A stretch of DNA of 64,000 bases from the NCBI GenBank assembly GCA_022606425.2, contig JAHDVF020001225.1:186001-250000 (forward strand), read 5' to 3'. The notes under the pieces are model-generated. The model saw only the letters and a program-made list of their open reading frames with translations, ran no database searches and was not told the origin of the DNA. Position numbers and translations under genes: made by a program. Below, piece by piece: positions 20,036 through 29,223 of the stretch. This DNA comes from Lepidostoma basale. Lineage: Eukaryota > Arthropoda > Insecta > Trichoptera > Lepidostomatidae. The stretch's first letter is position 1; every line of letters starts with the position of its first letter.

Positions 20036-20160
20036 AAAAAACACGACTTGTTTCGGAGGATAATTCCATCTTCAGGTGTAATAAAATAAATATATAAGTT
20101 GTAAACATATATTTATTATATTTTTTCACATCCTCCGAAATATGTCGATTAAACAAAGTT
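20036..20160. repeat. Foldback H1 copy
   Basis: The left motif on minus, 20040-20080, has ACAC/GUGU stem I, CUGAAGA, U, GGA...UCC, GAA, ACAAGU (palindrome lost by one change) and C. A right-hand partner on plus at 20128-20150 reads CATCCTCCGAAATATGTCG. The centre is short and AT-rich. Confidence 0.55.
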
Positions 20161-20336
20161 ATTTCTATTTTTCTTTTTTTTTATACACTTTATATATACA
20201 ACACCTTTCTTAATTTCTAATATATGACCCAATAAGAGCTTTAATTGAATTTTAAGGCACTAACACTGTGGAATTCCATTTTAATACACTTTGGAAATGT
20301 AAAATAATGTTGTTTATTATAAACTAAAATATTAAA

Positions 20337-20378
20337 TTACACGACATGTTTCGAAGAGACCTCCATCTTCAGATGTAA
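20337..20378 (-). ncRNA. Hammerhead-like motif with 6-bp stem I
   Basis: Minus strand: UUACAU, CUGAAGA, extra U, GGAG-GUCU-CUUC (four pairs, one G-U), GAA, ACAUGU (palindrome), C, GUGUAA. Stem I pairs UUACAU with GUGUAA over six positions, the last a U-G wobble. This is the best stem I in the window. The same one-base insertion before stem II is present. It is the strongest single candidate for a test. Confidence 0.5.
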
Positions 20379-20467
20379 ATGTAAAACAAAAAACTGAAGA
20401 GAGAAAGGCTATTATAATAACGCATTTATAAATCAATACCATACAAAGGAACAAAAAACTAATTTAC

Positions 20468-21260
20468 AAACCATCACGCCATTTCCTCAAAGGGGTAGGC
20501 AGAAAGACCTTTAACTGATGCGGCACTCCATTATTCTCTTTCGCCCTCGCGGAAAACGCGGTGTGATGGGTTGCAAACCTCATTGTCACAAATAAGCATC
20601 TCTCGTTCACATTTCGATAGTCCAACGTCCATATAATAAATCTAAAACAAATAATATAAAATAAAATAACAAAAATATACAACATTTTGAATGTATACAA
20701 ATACTTGTAGACGAATACTGGATTTTACCCATTGCGGGTTATCATTTCAAGGATTAATTGTATCTCAATAGAGATGAAGTTGCAAATTGGAAACAGAATA
20801 TGGTAGTCGAGGTATTTACAGGACTTTTGGACCTGTCATTGGTTGGGTTAAGCGCACGCTTTATGTAATACAACATTCCCCAATCCACCCTTCTTACGAT
20901 CACCATGTGTGACAATTTTTAGAAGTTGTATATATGGTACAAAGCAACACCACACTTCACATTTTTTAGTTCAATCAACACACTAGCGCCATCTGTGAAG
21001 ATTGGATTACCTCGACTACCATATTCTGTTTCCAATTTGCATCTTCGTCTTATTGAGATACAATTAATCCTTAACAAAAATATAAATAATACAACAAATA
21101 ATGTTCTTTGAGATGACGTACATGTGAGCAGGACGATCCGTACTTTTTTGTTTATATTAAATTTATATTCCACGTACCCACCGTTCTTTTAAATGATTGA
21201 CATAAGCACATAAAACAATCCAACTCTAGCAAGATCTTCACGAGGTTAAAATTTTGAATT
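20468..21260 (-). mobile_element. Retroposon S copy 2, split by J
   Basis: Minus-strand S: LINE-A-like 3' end ACCATCACGCCATTTCC, body GCGGCACTCC and GATGGGTTGCAAACC, then AT-rich middle. It is interrupted at 20680-21072 by a J element and resumes with AATGTTCTTTGAGATG, GGACGATCCGTAC and CCACGTACCCACCGTTC. The resumed part defines the 5' half of S, also seen at 26700-26975. Confidence 0.65.
20680..21072 (+). mobile_element. J element with 12-bp target duplication
   Basis: 393 bp flanked by the direct repeat AACAAAAATATA at 20668-20679 and 21073-21084. Leader GTATACAAATACTTGTAGAC...ACTGGATTTTACCC lies on the left only, then arm AATTGTATCTCAATAGAGAT...TATGGTAGTCGAGGTA. Internal GTTGTATATATGG and GCGCCATCTGTGAAG follow. 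The right end is the inverted arm, ending CTTATTGAGATACAATTAAT. The right end therefore mirrors a sequence ~60 bp inside the left end. Confidence 0.75.
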
Positions 21261-21371
21261 TAATTTATTATAATTTAAGGAACAATACATTTCAATTTAA
21301 AAATATATCACGGAATAATTGCTTTAAGTATTCATAATTAATTTATATCAGTAATAATATATATTAATTAA

Positions 21372-22312
21372 ATCTTCTTCTTCTTCAAGTGCCCTGTCGG
21401 GTCCCCCCAACGTTGGCGATCACCTCGGCGAACCTGTCCCTGTCCTGCGCCGCTCGTAACAGCTCCTCAACACTTCGGATGCCGGTCCACTCCCTCACGT
21501 TTCGCAGCCAGGACATTTGTCTCCTTCCGGGCCCTCGGCGTCCCTCAATTTTTCCCTTCAATATCAGTTGGAGAAGGTGGTACTTTTCCCCACGCAGTAT
21601 ATGACCCAGATATGAGATCTTTCGAACCTTGATAGTTGACAACAATTCCCTGTCAACTCTAGCTCGCCTCAGGACTTCGGTATTGGTAACCATGTCTGTC
21701 CAGGGAACTCTGAGCATTCGGCGATGGAGCCACATTTCAAATGCTTCCAGTCTGTTCATTGAGTTAACTTTCAGGGTCCAAGTTTCACACCTGTACAATA
21801 AAACAGACCACACATAGCATTTGATCATTCTCTGGCGGAGTTTCAAGTTTACGTTATCATTGCAGAAGAGTGATTGATTTATTAAACTTAGCTCTTGCTG
21901 CCTCAATTCTGCATTTTATCTCTACATCTGGGTCAAGAGATTGCGTTAGTATGCTGCCGAGGTATTTAAAATTTTCCACCCTTTCAACGTTACGGCCGTT
22001 CAAATGCAATACTGATCCACTGTAGTCAAGCCGTCCGAATGTCATCCATTTGGTTTTGCTGACATTTATTGTTAGCCCCAATCTTTCACCGGACTCGTCA
22101 ACAAGATTAATGAGGTCCTGAAGATCGCGGACTCTTTTAGCTAATAAAACAGTGTCGTCGGCATATCTTATATTGTTTATCACAACGCCATTAATTTTCA
22201 GTCCTTTCTCGGTGTTGATGAGGGCTTGTTTAAAAACATAGTCGGAGTAGAGATTAAATAACAATGGAAAAATGATACAACCCTGTCTCACACCTCGCTG
22301 GATGGTAATTGC
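21372..22312 (-). pseudogene. RTE-B reverse transcriptase, 3' half
   Basis: Minus-strand RTE/BovB-like RT. The first frame (22291-21857) reads MRQGCIIFPLLFNLYSDYV, then NNIRYADDTVLLAKR with the catalytic YADD, GLTINVSKTKW and FKYLGSIL. The second frame (21906-21385) reads WSVLLYRCETWTLKVN, RRMLRVPWTDMVTNTEVLRRAR, YLGHILRGE, GRRGPGRRQMSWLRN and DRDRFAEVIANV, then stop. A single frameshift joins them in the 21857-21906 overlap. A (GAAGAA)-type tail is at 21372-21386. The palm is cut at about 22312. Endonuclease and RT fingers are missing. This is the most complete RT in the window. Confidence 0.85.
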
Positions 22313-22682
22313 GTTAGATATTAATTAAATGATAATATAAAATAAAATTGTAATTAAAAAAAAACATACACTTGAAAAGACATATTTTGCATAGATAATA
22401 ATAAGTTATTGATTTGCGTATGATTAGGAATGGGAGCTTGGAAGACTAAAAGTAGAAAGGGTATTTAAGAAAAAGGAGTAAATGGAGGAATCTGATTATT
22501 AATTATTTTTTCTGCCAAATTCACCGACTTAAGGATATCCAAAGATTCTTGTTTGTTTAATTTATTGATATTGTTAATTGTGTGAAGAAATATTGTGTCT
22601 TTTTTGTCAAATCTATGGTCTAATTCGATACAATGGTTGGCCAAATTTGAAAAAATAGTACTTTGGTTTAAGCTTGTTCTTG
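22313..22682. other. Unassigned AT-rich DNA
   Basis: Contains words reminiscent of H1 flanks (GAAAAGACATATTTTGC at 22373). No gene seen. Confidence 0.35.
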
Positions 22683-22693
22683 AACCTTCAGTA

Positions 22694-23110
22694 ACTAACT
22701 AACCAACTAACCATCACACCATCTCCCGAAGGGGTAGGCAGAAAGAATGGACTGCCATACTTTTCTTTCCTGACATATTTTTCTCGCTTCCTCAACATTC
22801 ATACATCGTGTCATGCACGCGCGTCGATTTTTCTGACTCCTCACATGGCCGACATTTAATATTTGATTTATTTGATCTGCCACGTTTTCCTCGGTCTTCC
22901 TCTATTTCTGGTGAGAATAAATGCAGTAGAAATGAGATCTCTTAGACGAATGTGTGAATACTCCGTGTATGATAGAGTGTCGAATGAAAATATAAGAAGT
23001 GAATGCGGTGCGAATGATGGTGTTATGAACAAAATAATGAAAGGATCATTAAGATGGTTTGGACATATGGAAAGAATGAGTGAAGCAAGAATGGAAAAAA
23101 AAATTATGTT
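22694..23110 (-). mobile_element. LINE-A insertion with twin-priming inversion
   Basis: Flanked by the 11-bp direct repeat AACCTTCAGTA at 22683-22693 and 23111-23121. The 3' segment (22694-22912) is in minus orientation with its ACTAACTAACC tail at 22694. The adjoining 5' segment (22913-23110) is inverted: plus strand INAVEMRSLRRMCEYSVYDR, then SECGANDGVMNK, HMERMSEARME. The two are contiguous in the element and meet head to head at about 22912. This is the classical product of twin priming during target-primed reverse transcription. Confidence 0.85.
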
Positions 23111-23121
23111 AACCTTCAGTA

Positions 23122-23547
23122 TCTTTACATATTTCATAAGCTTGGTAATATAAATAGCTGGCGTTTATTCCCGTATTCATTTCTTAATGATAACGCTTTA
23201 GAAAAGCGAAACCCATTTAAATTTAATTAAATGACACGATGCCATTAATACAGTAAATTTAATATAATTGAATGCGGAAAATAAATGCATCTGTGAGAGC
23301 ATGATAAAGTGAGATTTAACCCTTCTGAACATGAATCATTTGAAATTAATGATAATGTCTTAATTCAGGGGCTCCCCCTTGTATTTTGTAATCTTGATTC
23401 AACCCTTATCTCTCAGGTCACTCCACCTTTCAATGAATATAATATGCAAGTGGCGATTAACTTAATACAATTCAGTTTATATGTGAGTGGGGTACGCATG
23501 CTAAATCCTTTATATAAACTCAATCCTATTACAGAATGTTAAGATTT
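23122..23547. other. Unassigned DNA
   Basis: Holds a G-like hammerhead remnant at 23185-23215 (TGATAACGCTTTAGAAAAGCGAAACCC) with the palindrome lost. The plus ORF 23309-23542 has no recognised motif. Confidence 0.35.
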
Positions 23548-23840
23548 ATATTTCATCTTCTTCCTATTATCCTGTTACACCTCCGTGGTGCATAGGGCCT
23601 CAAGAAACCTTCTCCACCTGACTCTATGGCATGACTGATGCGCCTGTGTGAGGCCTGCTGCCTTAACTTCTACCTGCAGAGCTCTTCTCCAGGTGATCTG
23701 CCTGCTTCCTTGACCGATACAGGCTGGGTTCCGTCTCAGAGTGCGACCGATCCACTGCCATTTGTGTCTAGCGACTTGTACTCTAATTGGCTTTTCGCCT
23801 GCCATGGTCCAGAGAACGGCATTTGACACTGTTTGGACAA
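23548..23840 (-). pseudogene. LINE-D 3' end
   Basis: The minus frame 23829-23575 reads MAGEKPIRVQVARHKWQWIG, RTLRRNP, QGSRQITWRRALQVEVKAAG and HRVRWRRFLEALCTTEV, then stop. (R)-KW-WIGHTLR...W-R-LE is the C-terminus of a non-LTR RT. The 5' limit (CACTGTTTGG at about 23838) coincides with that of the 6603-6945 copy. A short (GAAGAT) tail is present. Confidence 0.7.
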
Positions 23841-23879
23841 TAGAGCTTGAATATTGAGCAAAGGCACTTATTTATAAAC

Positions 23880-24195
23880 ACCTGGAGTTTTCCAATAACG
23901 TCCGCGGTAGATTTCCAAGTCTCCCATTCGTACAGCATTCATCCGCATTACATTCCTTTCTTACTCGATATATCCCGAAGTCACCTTTCTCATTCTTTCT
24001 ATCAATATCCTACAATACAGCTTACCAACGGAGCTCAACAGACTGATTGCCCTGTGGTTTCCGCAGTCTAACCGAGATCCCTTACCTTTGTATAGATGCA
24101 TTATAACCGCTCTTCTCCAGTCAAGCGGGGTAGGTATATCCCTCTTCCATACATTTTTGAGAAGTCTGTACAGCCATGTGATAACCACTTGACAA
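23880..24195 (-). pseudogene. Non-LTR RT fingers fragment (LINE-E)
   Basis: The minus frame 24188-23961 reads VWKRDIPTPLDWRRAVIMHL, then YKGKGSRLDCGNHRAISLLS, SVGKLYCRILIERM. W...IP-DW...LYKGKGS-DC-N-R-ISLL---GK is the RT fingers region (motifs 1-2) of RTE/jockey-type elements. A stop follows at 23961 and homology fades by ~23880. It could be the upstream part of the LINE-D or RTE-B family; I cannot connect it. Confidence 0.7.
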
Positions 24196-24471
24196 CCACT
24201 CTTGATGAACTAAATAGCAATGAACTGAATTTAACCTTTTCCTTGCGGTGCTTAAATAAAAACGCGCGTTCCTGTGTTGGGTAGTCAGTACTCGATCAAA
24301 AATTAGCGATTTTAAATCGGAAAAATAAGAACATTCATAGCTAATCCCCTAGTTAATTATAATTGAAGTAAAAAATTATATTAATTGACATTTATTTGCT
24401 AAAAACATTAAAAAAAAAACATTTGGCAACGCTCACGGGACGGGCATAAGTCCACTCTGGTTGCAAGCCCG

Positions 24472-24525
24472 AGAGCTACTGACGCGAGCTACTGCCGCGA
24501 GCTACTGCCGCGAGCGAGCTCGCGC
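24472..24525 (+). repeat. Short tandem repeat, CGAGCTACTGCCG units
   Basis: Three imperfect ~15-bp units (GAGCTACTGACGC, GAGCTACTGCCGC, GAGCTACTGCCGC) run into a GAGCGAGCTCGC palindrome. It lies inside the piggyBac-like element and is strongly GC-rich. Confidence 0.7.
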
Positions 24526-24699
24526 TTCCACAGTGAAGTTTGGAAGAGTGAGATGCGAATATAGTGTCGCGCACTCAGCGCTACGAATTTTGTTTCCGAT
24601 GTTCACAAAATACCTTCGATGTACCCGATAATTTTTTTTTTTTTATGTACACAACAGGTTGTTTGAACCCAATTACTGTATACAATTTTTTTTAGCCAT

Positions 24700-24874
24700 T
24701 ATATTGATTTTTGTGACATGTGATAGGTAGCCAATCTATCGCCATTTTTATTGTCACGTGAATTCTACACCAAACCAAAGACAGTGTGACAATCACACTG
24801 CCATCGCCGGGAATCGAACCCGGAACCTTCGGTATGGAAGTCAGAGCTCTTACCACTCTGCCACGAAGGTCGTC
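24700..24874 (-). mobile_element. tRNA-derived SINE T, copy 1
   Basis: The minus-strand head is GACCTTCGTGGCAGAGTGGT (A-box-like TGGCNNAGTGG) with B-box GGGTTCGATTCC. It is followed by the SINE body GTGTGATTGTCACACTGTC, GAATTCACGTGACAATAAAA and GGCTACCTATCACATGTCAC. The body shared with three other loci makes this a SINE, not a tRNA gene. The (AAT)n tail is missing here. Confidence 0.85.
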
Positions 24875-25710
24875 TTATTTTGATTATTATTAATAATATT
24901 TTTTTAATCGTCGCGTTGCCATGTGGTCAATTGAGTTTCCACTGCCAATTTAAAGTTGATTTTCTTAAAACCTATGGACCCTAATATTATAAAAAAAATT
25001 GTAATCCTCCATTGAAGTGTTCTCAATATTTCGTAATAAAAAAAAAAGCAAAAAATTACTTCCTTCATCCCAAAAAAAAATATTTTCTAAGACTGCCCTC
25101 ACCTTCATTCGTGTTAAGGTAGAATTTGTTTTGCTAATATTTACAACTTTATCAAAAGTGACAAATACTTACTCGCTGTTTTGAACGTATTATAAATTAT
25201 ATGTTTGGCCTTTTTTCATAGGTACGTAATAATACCGACTGTGGACGGAAACGCAGCACGCAACTTAATAATATCAGAACTGGGAAAATATTAACACTTT
25301 ACCAAAAGGGACAAATATTAATACGTACTCGTTGTCTTGAACGTACTATACATTTTGCCTAGGTGCCTTTATCATACGTAAAATCTCGTAAAGTTTCGCC
25401 CCACCGGCCGCGGCGCGGCGCGGCGGAGCGAGACAAGTTTATACTTTGTGTCAGTTGCTCGTATGCTGTGACGCATTCCATATCAGAAATCGCATGGTTC
25501 CAGAAAAAAATTGATAATGATATGTTTTTCAAATAATCCATGTATGTTATAGATATCGATCTATTCCTAATGAAATTCCCTACAAGATGAAATAAATTAA
25601 ATTTTGATTCATCGAGTCATATGCTTGATATTTAGATAAAGTTAGCGGTAAACTGAATTGACCACATGGGAGCGAGCGTTTTGTTTTGAACACGGTACGT
25701 TAAGGGTTAA

Positions 25711-26455
25711 TCAATGCGTAAATATATTGTGGAGGAATACCTAAAATCTTAACGTTGTATTTATTATATTTATAGAGATATTGATGTTTATAAGAAGCAA
25801 CGTGTGGAAGATACCCATCACAGGGAAGGGAAGGGTTAAAGAGTCTTAAACCATTAAAATGTTTACCAGATGGGAAACAATTAGGTTCCGATTCGTTGTA
25901 TGGCATGCTTTAAAATTTTGTTTTATTTGATCTTAATATTTTCCCTCGATCTTCAAGTTCACGCTTTATTCACATTGTTAAAGCATTAACATTTTGCTAT
26001 TTATTTTTCAATCGTTATTTTCAGGTGTTCAAGTAATCCGTTCAAATATTTATCTTAAATTTAAAATGTTCTCATCTCAGAATATTCTATTGGACCCATT
26101 AAGCACGACATCTATAAAAGGGTACCCAAACAAAAACTTCAGAAATAAAATAAATTCGTTCGTAAAGAAAACGGCTGGAACTTCGATTTTAAGTTTTTTT
26201 TTACTGAGACTCCCAGCAGCGAAGAGCTCGATTCCTTATTAAAGGAGAATATTTTTTCCTTTTAGTTAGGAGTTCATTATTTGGGTACAAGAAGTTTGAC
26301 AAAAACTTTCTTCTCCTTACAACACTCCATCTCGCAGTCCTCTATCGACAAGTCTTCAAACACTCGATAAGTTGGTGAATACAACCTTATAGTACATATG
26401 CAATAGGGATGGGAAAAAAAAATCGTTATCGAGCTAAAATAGATTAATCGAAAAA
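25711..26455. other. Unassigned AT-rich DNA
   Basis: Small ORFs at 25700-25906 (minus) and 25994-26242 (plus) show no recognisable motif. Nothing else seen. Confidence 0.35.
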
Positions 26456-26461
26456 TATATT

Positions 26462-26975
26462 AACTAACTAACTAACCATCACGCCGTCTCCCCGAAATGG
26501 TAGGCAGAAATAATGGACTGTCACACTTTAACTGATGCGGCACTCCATCCTTCTCTTATCGCTCCGCGGGAGACGCGGTGTGATGGGTTGCGAACCTCAT
26601 CGCCACCAATAGGCATCTCCCGCACACACTTGGATCGTCCAACACCCACGAAAAATCTAAAACAAATAATATAAAATACAATGATAAAAAATAAAATAAC
26701 AAAAGAAAATAATTTAACACAAAATGTTCTTTTTAGATGGTGCACATATCGTATTTTTAATTTATGTTCCACGAATCCACCGTCTTTTTAAATTTAGCAC
26801 ATAATGTTTTTTTTAATGTAGCACATGTTGACATGGACGATCCGGACTTTTGTGTTTATTTAATTTATGTTACACGTATCCACCGTTTTTTAAATTAGCT
26901 GTAATTAGGCACTTAACCAGCAAGAACTTAAGAATAATATTGACGAATTTATTCAAATTGTCATATACTCGTAAA
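26462..26975 (-). mobile_element. Retroposon S copy 3, longest
   Basis: Minus strand. Tail (AACT)n at 26462-26476, then ACCATCACGCCGTCTCC (LINE-A 3' end), GCGGCACTCCATCC, GATGGGTTGCGAACCTCATC, CACTTGGATCGTCC, an AT-rich middle, and the distal part ACATGGACGATCCGGACTT, TATCCACCGTTTTTTAAATT, AGGCACTTAACC. About 510 bp, the fullest copy; others are truncated at the distal, presumably 5', end. No protein-coding content, so it is a SINE-like passenger of LINE-A. Confidence 0.7.
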
Positions 26976-26984
26976 TATATTTAT

Positions 26985-27050
26985 TATGTAAATGATCTGG
27001 TTTGATGCTGTTGACCGCTATCGGCAGCTCGCTGTCATCTTCTGGTACGT
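26985..27050 (-). repeat. Hammerhead-like remnant (K-type)
   Basis: Minus strand: CCAGAAGAUGACAGCGAGCUGCC then GAUAGCGGUC. It matches the K-type motif at 28370-28405 (ACCAGAAGATGCCAGCGAG...CCGAAACCGGTC), with core and palindrome both altered. Probably inactive. Confidence 0.35.
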
Positions 27051-27097
27051 ATATAATAATATGAAATGTTGTTAGGCTTATAAATGAAAGGAAAATA

Positions 27098-27582
27098 TAA
27101 ACTAACTAACTAACTAACCATCACGCCGTCTCCTCGAATGGTTAGGCAGAAAGAATGGACTGCCACACTTTTCTTTCCTGGCACATTTCTCTCGCATCCT
27201 CAACATTCATACATCGTGTCATGCACGCGTGTCGATTTCTCTGACTCCTCACTTTGCCGACATTCAATATTTGATTTATTTGATCGTGCCACGTTCTCCT
27301 CGGTGTTCCTCTATTTCTGGTTCCATTTACATCGTTAACATATAATTTTTTTACCATTCTTTCTTCATTCATTCTTTCCATATGTCCAAACCATCTTAAT
27401 GATCCTTTCATTATTTTGTTCAAGACACCATCATTCGCACCGCATTCACTTCTTATATTTTCATTCGACACTCTATCATACACAGAGTATCCGCACCTTC
27501 GTCTAAGAGATCTCATTTCTACTGCATTTATTCTACTTTCATCTTTCTTTTGCCAGTTTCATGCTTCGCTTCCATACATAAT
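27098..27582 (-). mobile_element. LINE-A 3' copy
   Basis: Starts with (AACT)n and CCATCACGCCGTCTCC. The minus frame 27516-27142 is open for 124 codons: MRSLRRRCGYSVYDRVSNEN, GSLRWFGHMERMNEERMVKK, HDQINQILN, CMTRCMNVEDAREMCQERKV and WQSILSA. The upstream end is truncated near 27582, in the SEAWNWQKK region. It is a good open copy, but only of the C-terminal tail. Confidence 0.8.
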
Positions 27583-27640
27583 GAAAATATTAACGATTCA
27601 AAATAGTATTAATGAAAATTTAATACTAAATTCTAATAAT

Positions 27641-27900
27641 TACTAACTAACTAACTAACCATCACGCCGTCTCCCCGAAGGGGTAGGCAGAAAGAATGGA
27701 CCGCCACACTTTAACAGATGCGGCACTCCATCCTCCTCATTTCGCCCCGGCGGGAGACGCGGTGTGATGGGTTGCGAACCTCATCGCCACCAAAAGGCAT
27801 CTCCCGCGCTAACTTCGATCGTCCAACATCCACAAAATAAATCTAAAACAAATAACATAAAATACAATGATATAAAATAATATAACACAAGAATTGAAGA
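27641..27900 (-). mobile_element. Retroposon S copy 4
   Basis: (AACT)n tail, CCATCACGCCGTCTCCCCGA, GCGGCACTCCATCC, GATGGGTTGCGAACC, CTTCGATCGTCCAACATCC, then AT-rich middle. It lies 60 bp beyond the LINE-A copy at 27098-27582 and in the same orientation. Confidence 0.7.
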
Positions 27901-28147
27901 AAGAAAGAAAAGAATATAAGAATTTTAAATAAAATGTATATAAAAGCCAGGATTTCATATGATCAATTAAAAACAAAACCTTGAAAGAAGTGATTTATCC
28001 TCCGTTCTGACAATACAACTCATTTTACTGCGAAAGTTTTTTTATTGCTAAGCACTAAGCCTGAAATTGTATCGTATCATCATAAACTTTGGATAAACCC
28101 GTTATTGCTTTTTAATTATATGAAAACTATAATTAATTTAATTTATT

Positions 28148-28326
28148 AAAAAAAATACTGTTACCTTCTAACACTATTTCATTATATAGAATTGTTCAAC
28201 TTCAATTCTCTACCATTTTGAATTCATATACATTTATATGTATATGAATTCAAAATGGTAAAGGATTGAAGTTTAACAATTCTATATAATCAAATAGTGT
28301 TAGAAGGTTTAAACAGTATTTTTTTT
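28148..28326. repeat. Near-perfect 179-bp hairpin
   Basis: Arms 28148-28231 and 28240-28326 are inverted copies with only a handful of mismatches, around an 8-nt loop. Pairs include CCATTTTGAATTCATATAC with GTATATGAATTCAAAATGG, and CTTCTAACACTATTT with AAATAGTGTTAGAAG. Both arms end in A/T homopolymers. It could be a MITE or a transcribed hairpin. It has no match elsewhere in the window. Confidence 0.8.
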
Positions 28327-28364
28327 GCAAATTAAATTAAAGCCTAGCAATATTTGATATCGGT

Positions 28365-28410
28365 ACCAGAAGATGCCAGCGAGTTGCCGAAACCGGTCGA
28401 ATACACAATC
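28365..28410 (+). repeat. Hammerhead-like remnant (K-type)
   Basis: ACCAGAAGATGCCAGCGAGTT then GCCGAAACCGGTCG: the stem II, GAA and ACCGGU-C parts are kept. The CUGANGA core is absent (CAGAAGA). Pairs in inverted orientation with the remnant at 26985-27050. Confidence 0.4.
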
Positions 28411-28479
28411 GTTAGTGGATTTTAACTAAATACACAATTTAAAAATATGTTTTAATATTTTTTATATGCATTATTCACA

Positions 28480-28815
28480 ATGAATTTGCACCATGAAAAT
28501 TTAAATAACATTTTATTTCAAATATGCATCACATCGGACCTCTGCGTGACACCCATGCCAACGGAAAGGCAACGTTCACTCCGATCAGTAGAAACAAGTG
28601 CAAACAACATAGCGATTCCAGTCAGAGCCAATAAAGCATGTTTCTATGATCGTGCTTTCAGCGTTGCGGGTCCGTTGGCGTGGAATAGCCTCCATGTTAG
28701 TATTAAGTATGAGGATAGTCGGTCTGTTCGGTCAGTCATTTACTAGTGCGCCCTTGGAGTAATTGATTTTACAAAACGGCGCACTTGAAATACAAATCAT
28801 AATAATAATAATAAT
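28480..28815 (+). pseudogene. CR1-like non-LTR element 3' end
   Basis: The plus frame 28480-28746 ends RQRSLRSVETSANNIAIPVR, ANKACFYDRAFSVAGPLAWN, SLHVSIKYEDSRSVRSVIY, stop. YDRAFSVAGPLAWNSL is the conserved tail block of CR1/jockey-like RT proteins. The 3' UTR has GCGCCCTTGGAG...GGCGCAC, parallel to the copy at 12585-12912, and ends in (AAT)n. Only the last ~75 codons remain. Confidence 0.7.
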
Positions 28816-29223
28816 AAACAATAAAAAATAATCGAATTAAAAAAAAAATCCAATCGAACACACCAACCCAACACAAAAAAGTCGTAAAGAACAAAACTTT
28901 CCTGAAACTATGAATACTTTCGGGACCTTTTTAAAATTAGCAATTCCCGATAATGTAATTGATCTGGATGGGAGATTTTATGTTCTCTCGGTACAAAAAA
29001 CAAAAATAACGAATTCCGACGAAAACATAATTGAATGTTTCTTTCATATTGTTTTCTCTGGCAATATTTTCGGCAAGAATTTAGGAAATTTTGCTTTCGA
29101 ATTCAAAAGATTACCTATTGGTTATTGCTCTCTTTCTTGTTTTGCCTGATTTTGTAAATTTGTTTTATCTGTGTTTATAACCACATACATAAAACGTGAA
29201 TTTGTTTTATCTGTGATTATAAC
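28816..29223. other. Unassigned DNA with a small ORF
   Basis: The plus ORF 28910-29149 (79 codons, VIDLDGRFYVLSVQKTKI) has no recognised motif and I do not call it. Just after it, AATTTGTTTTATCTGTG is repeated at about 29157 and 29200. Confidence 0.3.

Larger units (their letters stand above)
24235..25706. mobile_element. piggyBac-like non-autonomous element (TTAA-flanked)
   Basis: Bounded by TTAA at 24231-24234 and 25707-25710. Ends begin CCTTTTCC (left) and CCCTTAAC (right, rc). Over the first 45 positions the two ends agree at about 30 without gaps, including GTG, AAAACGC and ATGTG/CTGTG words. TTAA duplication with CCY termini is characteristic of piggyBac. No transposase is seen in the 1472 bp. 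It contains a SINE T at 24700-24874 and, at about 24905-24945, a second end-like sequence (GCCATGTGGTCAATTGAG) resembling the right terminus. Confidence 0.5.

Noticed and set aside
24803..24873. tRNA gene on minus
   Set aside because: A- and B-box words are present, but the same head plus a common 3' body occurs at 40472, 45863 and 61904, and the copy at 40472 has an (AAT)n tail. It is a SINE.
28910..29149. 79-codon plus ORF as a host gene
   Set aside because: No recognised domain, no splice or promoter context, and the length is expected by chance in AT-rich DNA.
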